Assembly (NCBI GenBank): GCA_964652645.1
Contig: CAZZCS010000107.1
Coordinates: 1 to 7,473 of the forward strand
Source: CAZZCS01 sp964652645
GTDB lineage: Bacteria > Cloacimonadota > Cloacimonadia > Cloacimonadales > Cloacimonadaceae
DNA length: 7,473 bases
Direction: 5' to 3'
Shown: piece by piece, positions 6,358-7,473 of the stretch
Numbering within the stretch: position 1 is the stretch's first letter
How the letters are laid out: each line of letters begins with the position of its first letter
The notes under the pieces: generated by a model
What the model was told of the DNA's origin: nothing
What the model saw: only the letters and a program-made list of their open reading frames with translations
Database searches by the model: none
Translations under genes and position numbers: made by a program

Positions 6358-7473
6358 ATGAAAAGCATGACTATAACAGCCCTTGATATCGGTTCTTCCT
6401 TTATTCGGGTCTTGATTGCTGCCTATAGCTCAGACGGCAGATTTGAAATAAAAGGCATTGGTGAGATCCCTACTAAGGGGATTGCAAGCGGGATTGTCAA
6501 AGATATTCAGGCCCTTTCAGGCTCCATCAGAGCTGCCGTAGAGCAAGCCGAAGATATGTCCGATCTCAAGGCTGACAATTTCGTGGCAAACATCACCGGA
6601 ACCAATATCACCGATCATTATGGTGACGGCAGGATTTCCATCCCCAAGGATGATCAAAACAAACCTGGCGAAATCCTCGAAGAGCACGTAGAACAAGTCA
6701 TCAGCGACGCCAAAAACAAAAGTGTGAGCATCTTGAAGGGATTTGATAGCCTCAAGATCCTGCATGGAATACCTCAAAACTACAGCATTGATGGCCTGGA
6801 TGATGTGATTAATCCTATCAATATGAACGGTTTTCAGCTCAATGCAAACGTCTATAATGTCTTTGTTGACAACAATTCCCTGCGTAATCTAGCCAAGGCT
6901 ATCGAATTGGCAGGCTACCATATAGAGCCAGAGAACTTTGTCCTGAATCATATTGCCATTGGCAATGCTGTTTTGAGCGAAGATGAGAAGAGGATGGGAT
7001 GCTTTTCCATCGACATTGGCGGCGGCACCTGCGATATCACACTCTACAGCAAGGGGGCAATCCGGCAGGTTTTCGTAGTACCCATTGCCGGAAACGATAT
7101 TACCAGTGATCTGGCAATCGGCCTGAAGACCACTCCCGCAAGCGCTGAATATATTAAAGTTCAGTACGGTCACGCCAATTCAGCGGAAGTCTCTGCAGAC
7201 AATGAAATCGAGGTTGAAGGCATCAGCGGCCGCGCTTCTCAGACCAAGTCTCAGTATCTGATCAGCCAGATCATTCAGCGTCGAGTCGAGGATATCCTGG
7301 CCCAATGCTACCATGCCACGATCTCCAAATACAAGCCCGAACTGATTACTGCTGGGATCGTACTTACCGGCGGAACAGCAAACCTGAAAGGGGTTCAGAC
7401 TCTTGTATCTGATGCTTTCAATATGAATGTAAAAGTCTCCAGCCCGGATTTATCTTCCATCACCGGAATGATC
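6358..7473 (+). CDS. ftsA: Cell division protein FtsA, 5' part (3' end outside window)
   Basis: FtsA is an actin-like ATPase that anchors FtsZ filaments to the cytoplasmic membrane and recruits later divisome proteins. The frame is open from 6358 to the last base, giving 372 residues of a usual 400-440, with no stop in the window. The phosphate-1 loop is ALDIGSS (8-14). The phosphate-2 loop is DIGGGTCDI (219-227), where Cys replaces the more usual Thr. The adenosine motif is LTGGTANLKG (336-345). The FtsA-specific 1C subdomain fits about residues 90-170, with NPINMNGFQLNANVYNV at its end; this separates it from MreB and DnaK. The C-terminal amphipathic membrane-targeting helix would lie beyond the window. 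AGGA at 6347-6350 supports the ATG at 6358. A second ATG at 6367 is a possible start three codons later. Confidence 0.96.
   Translation, partial: MKSMTITALDIGSSFIRVLIAAYSSDGRFEIKGIGEIPTKGIASGIVKDIQALSGSIRAAVEQAEDMSDLKADNFVANITGTNITDHYGDGRISIPKDDQNKPGEILEEHVEQVISDAKNKSVSILKGFDSLKILHGIPQNYSIDGLDDVINPINMNGFQLNANVYNVFVDNNSLRNLAKAIELAGYHIEPENFVLNHIAIGNAVLSEDEKRMGCFSIDIGGGTCDITLYSKGAIRQVFVVPIAGNDITSDLAIGLKTTPASAEYIKVQYGHANSAEVSADNEIEVEGISGRASQTKSQYLISQIIQRRVEDILAQCYHATISKYKPELITAGIVLTGGTANLKGVQTLVSDAFNMNVKVSSPDLSSITGMI

Noticed and set aside
6863..6875. 13-nt near-palindrome TTGTTG-A-CAACAA inside ftsA, resembling an operator
   Set aside because: It is mid-gene, encodes ordinary residues of the 1C-domain boundary, has no second copy and no promoter context. 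Chance codon choice explains it.
2545..7233. Two GCGGCCGC 8-mers, one in ftsW and one in ftsA
   Set aside because: Both are in coding sequence with no shared flanks. They look like incidental restriction-site matches rather than repeats.

Overview
This window is a segment of a bacterial dcw (division and cell wall) gene cluster. Seven genes lie head to tail on the + strand: mraY (3' part only), murD, ftsW, murG, murC, ftsQ and ftsA (5' part only). I see no convincing gene on the - strand, and no RNA gene, mobile element, CRISPR array or repeat array.

Layout. Positions 1-553 hold the C-terminal half of MraY. MurD follows 9 nt later (563-1918). ftsW overlaps the murD end by 14 nt (1905-3044). 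murG overlaps ftsW through an ATGA (3041-4117). murC shares one base with the murG stop in TAATG (4117-5535). The only real gap is 62 nt (5536-5597), which precedes ftsQ (5598-6356). ftsA begins one base after the ftsQ stop (6358) and stays open to the last base, where it is cut by the window edge. The tight packing suggests one polycistronic transcript with translational coupling.

How the genes work together. MurC and MurD add the first two amino acids (L-Ala, D-Glu) to UDP-MurNAc in the cytoplasm. MraY moves the finished phospho-MurNAc-pentapeptide onto undecaprenyl phosphate to make lipid I. MurG adds GlcNAc to give lipid II. FtsW polymerises lipid II at the septum, FtsQ is a membrane scaffold of the divisome, and FtsA tethers FtsZ to the membrane. 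The window therefore runs from precursor synthesis to septal assembly.

Organism. The order mraY-murD-ftsW-murG-murC-ftsQ-ftsA, with no murB or ddl between murC and ftsQ, resembles as I recall it the arrangement in Bacteroidota and related FCB-group phyla rather than the Proteobacterial murC-(murB)-ddlB-ftsQ order. Several proteins (MurC, MraY) do not look typically Bacteroidota, so a less-studied FCB-like or candidate phylum is a reasonable but unproven guess. Base composition looks moderate and even across the window, with no sign of recent transfer.

No undescribed system is evident. The points most worth a second look are the sequence departures in several SEDS signature motifs of FtsW and the possible structured leader before ftsQ.
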